From positions 1 to 19,996 of the forward strand of contig CAZLEX010000029.1 of assembly GCA_964558655.1 (NCBI GenBank): DNA of 19,996 bases. Direction: 5' to 3'. Shown here piece after piece: positions 19,661 to 19,996 of this stretch (its first letter is position 1; the number at the start of each line of letters is the position of its first letter). Source of the DNA: RGIG6353 sp964558655. GTDB taxonomy: Bacteria; Bacillota; Clostridia; Oscillospirales; SIG627. The notes under the pieces are model-generated. The model had not been told where the DNA came from, did no database searches, and was given only the letters and a program-made list of their open reading frames with translations. Both the position numbers and the translations under genes were made by a program.

Positions 19661-19799
19661 TACGCATTTTTATTTTTCATTTTAAGTTTTATAAATATTT
19701 TTACAAATATAAAGTAAACCGCAGAACGAAAGACAAAGCATGAAATTATTCGCAAAACATCATAAAAGTCACATCTTTTGGATTTTTGTGAAAAAGTCC

Positions 19800-19828
19800 T
19801 TGACAAAATCTTTTGTTTTTGATATAAT
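19800..19828 (+). promoter_or_regulatory. Promoter of tRNA-Ser
   Basis: Plus strand TTGACA (19800-19805), 17-base spacer, TATAAT (19823-19828): perfect consensus with optimal spacing, 29 bases before the mature tRNA 5' end, as expected for a highly expressed stable RNA. Confidence 0.88.
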
Positions 19829-19857
19829 GAGAAATCGGTAAGAGCAATACCGCTTAT

Positions 19858-19949
19858 GGAGAAGTCGCGTAGCTGGTCGAGCGCGCGCGATTGGAAATCG
19901 CGTAACCGTCAAAAGCGGTTCGAGAGTTCGAATCTCTCCTTCTCCGCCA
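19858..19949 (+). tRNA. tRNA-Ser (anticodon GGA)
   Basis: Acceptor arms GGAGAAG/CTTCTCC, anticodon stem-loop CGCGA-TTGGAAA-TCGCG with anticodon GGA (reads UCC/UCU), long class II variable arm ACCG-TCAAAAG-CGGT, T-arm GAGAG-TTCGAAT-CTCTC, discriminator G and encoded CCA. The long variable arm confirms Ser. An antisense reading frame over this gene is a well-known spurious protein. Confidence 0.97.
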
Positions 19950-19954
19950 TAACT

Positions 19955-19995
19955 GGACACCAATTTTGATACGATGAGTATCGGAGCGGGTGTCC
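19955..19995 (+). other. Nested hairpin downstream of tRNA-Ser, window edge
   Basis: Outer arms GGACACC (19955-19961) and GGTGTCC (19989-19995) enclose an inner stem GATAC-gatga-GTATC (19968-19982). It could be the tRNA terminator or the start of another structured RNA; the window ends one base later, so a following T-run cannot be seen. Confidence 0.4.
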
Positions 19996-19996
19996 G

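Noticed and set aside
19769..19963. Minus-strand reading frame of 64 residues (GGEGEIRTLEPLLTVT...)
   Set aside because: It is antisense to the tRNA-Ser gene and its promoter; this is a recurrent mis-annotated protein found opposite tRNA genes.

Overview
The window reads as a low-GC Clostridia-type (Bacillota) chromosome, probably an anaerobic gut or plant-fibre fermenter. This rests on AT-rich spacers, purine-rich AAGGAGG-type ribosome binding sites, consensus TTGACA/TATAAT promoters, and the gene families present. Nearly all genes are on the minus strand; only a tRNA-Ser at the right end is on the plus strand.

Layout in transcription order (right to left). (1) 19.8-20.0 kb: tRNA-Ser(GGA) on the plus strand with its own consensus promoter. 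(2) 19.56-18.47 kb: a two-gene unit, a LiaF-like membrane protein and a small Cys-rich protein. (3) 18.4-16.7 kb: a housekeeping operon tsaE-tsaB-rpiB ending in a strong hairpin. (4) 16.6-14.5 kb: a MgtE-type Mg2+ transporter and a HAD phosphatase. (5) 14.5-1.0 kb: one large, apparently complete bacterial microcompartment (BMC) locus of the glycyl-radical type that carries a class II aldolase (GRM5-like; fucose/rhamnose to 1,2-propanediol to propanol/propionate). (6) 0.8-0 kb: a frameshifted tyrosine recombinase cut by the window edge.

The BMC locus encodes, in order: B12-independent diol dehydratase (glycyl radical enzyme), its radical SAM activase, a PduU/EutS-like shell protein, an EutP/PduV-like GTPase, then an internal promoter, a fuculose-phosphate-type aldolase, a GlcG/HbpS-like protein, a Zn alcohol dehydrogenase, four BMC-H hexamer proteins, a BMC-P pentamer (EutN), a PduS-like SLBB/Fe-S protein, a PduT-like tandem-BMC protein, a DeoR regulator, CoA-acylating aldehyde dehydrogenase (PduP) and phosphate propanoyltransferase (PduL). 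Inferred pathway: the aldolase releases lactaldehyde plus dihydroxyacetone phosphate; lactaldehyde is reduced to 1,2-propanediol; the radical enzyme dehydrates it to propionaldehyde inside the shell; PduP and PduL convert part to propionyl-phosphate while the alcohol dehydrogenase reduces the rest to propanol, recycling NAD and CoA in the lumen. No sugar kinase, isomerase or propionate kinase is in the window.

The most noteworthy points are a BMC-H gene with two well-supported starts that adds a Lys-rich 40-residue N-terminal arm to one product, its almost identical tandem copy, a common amphipathic helix tag on five cargo proteins, a Cys-rich linker in the aldolase, a perfect hairpin between hexamer and pentamer genes, and an operator-like array upstream of the main promoter.
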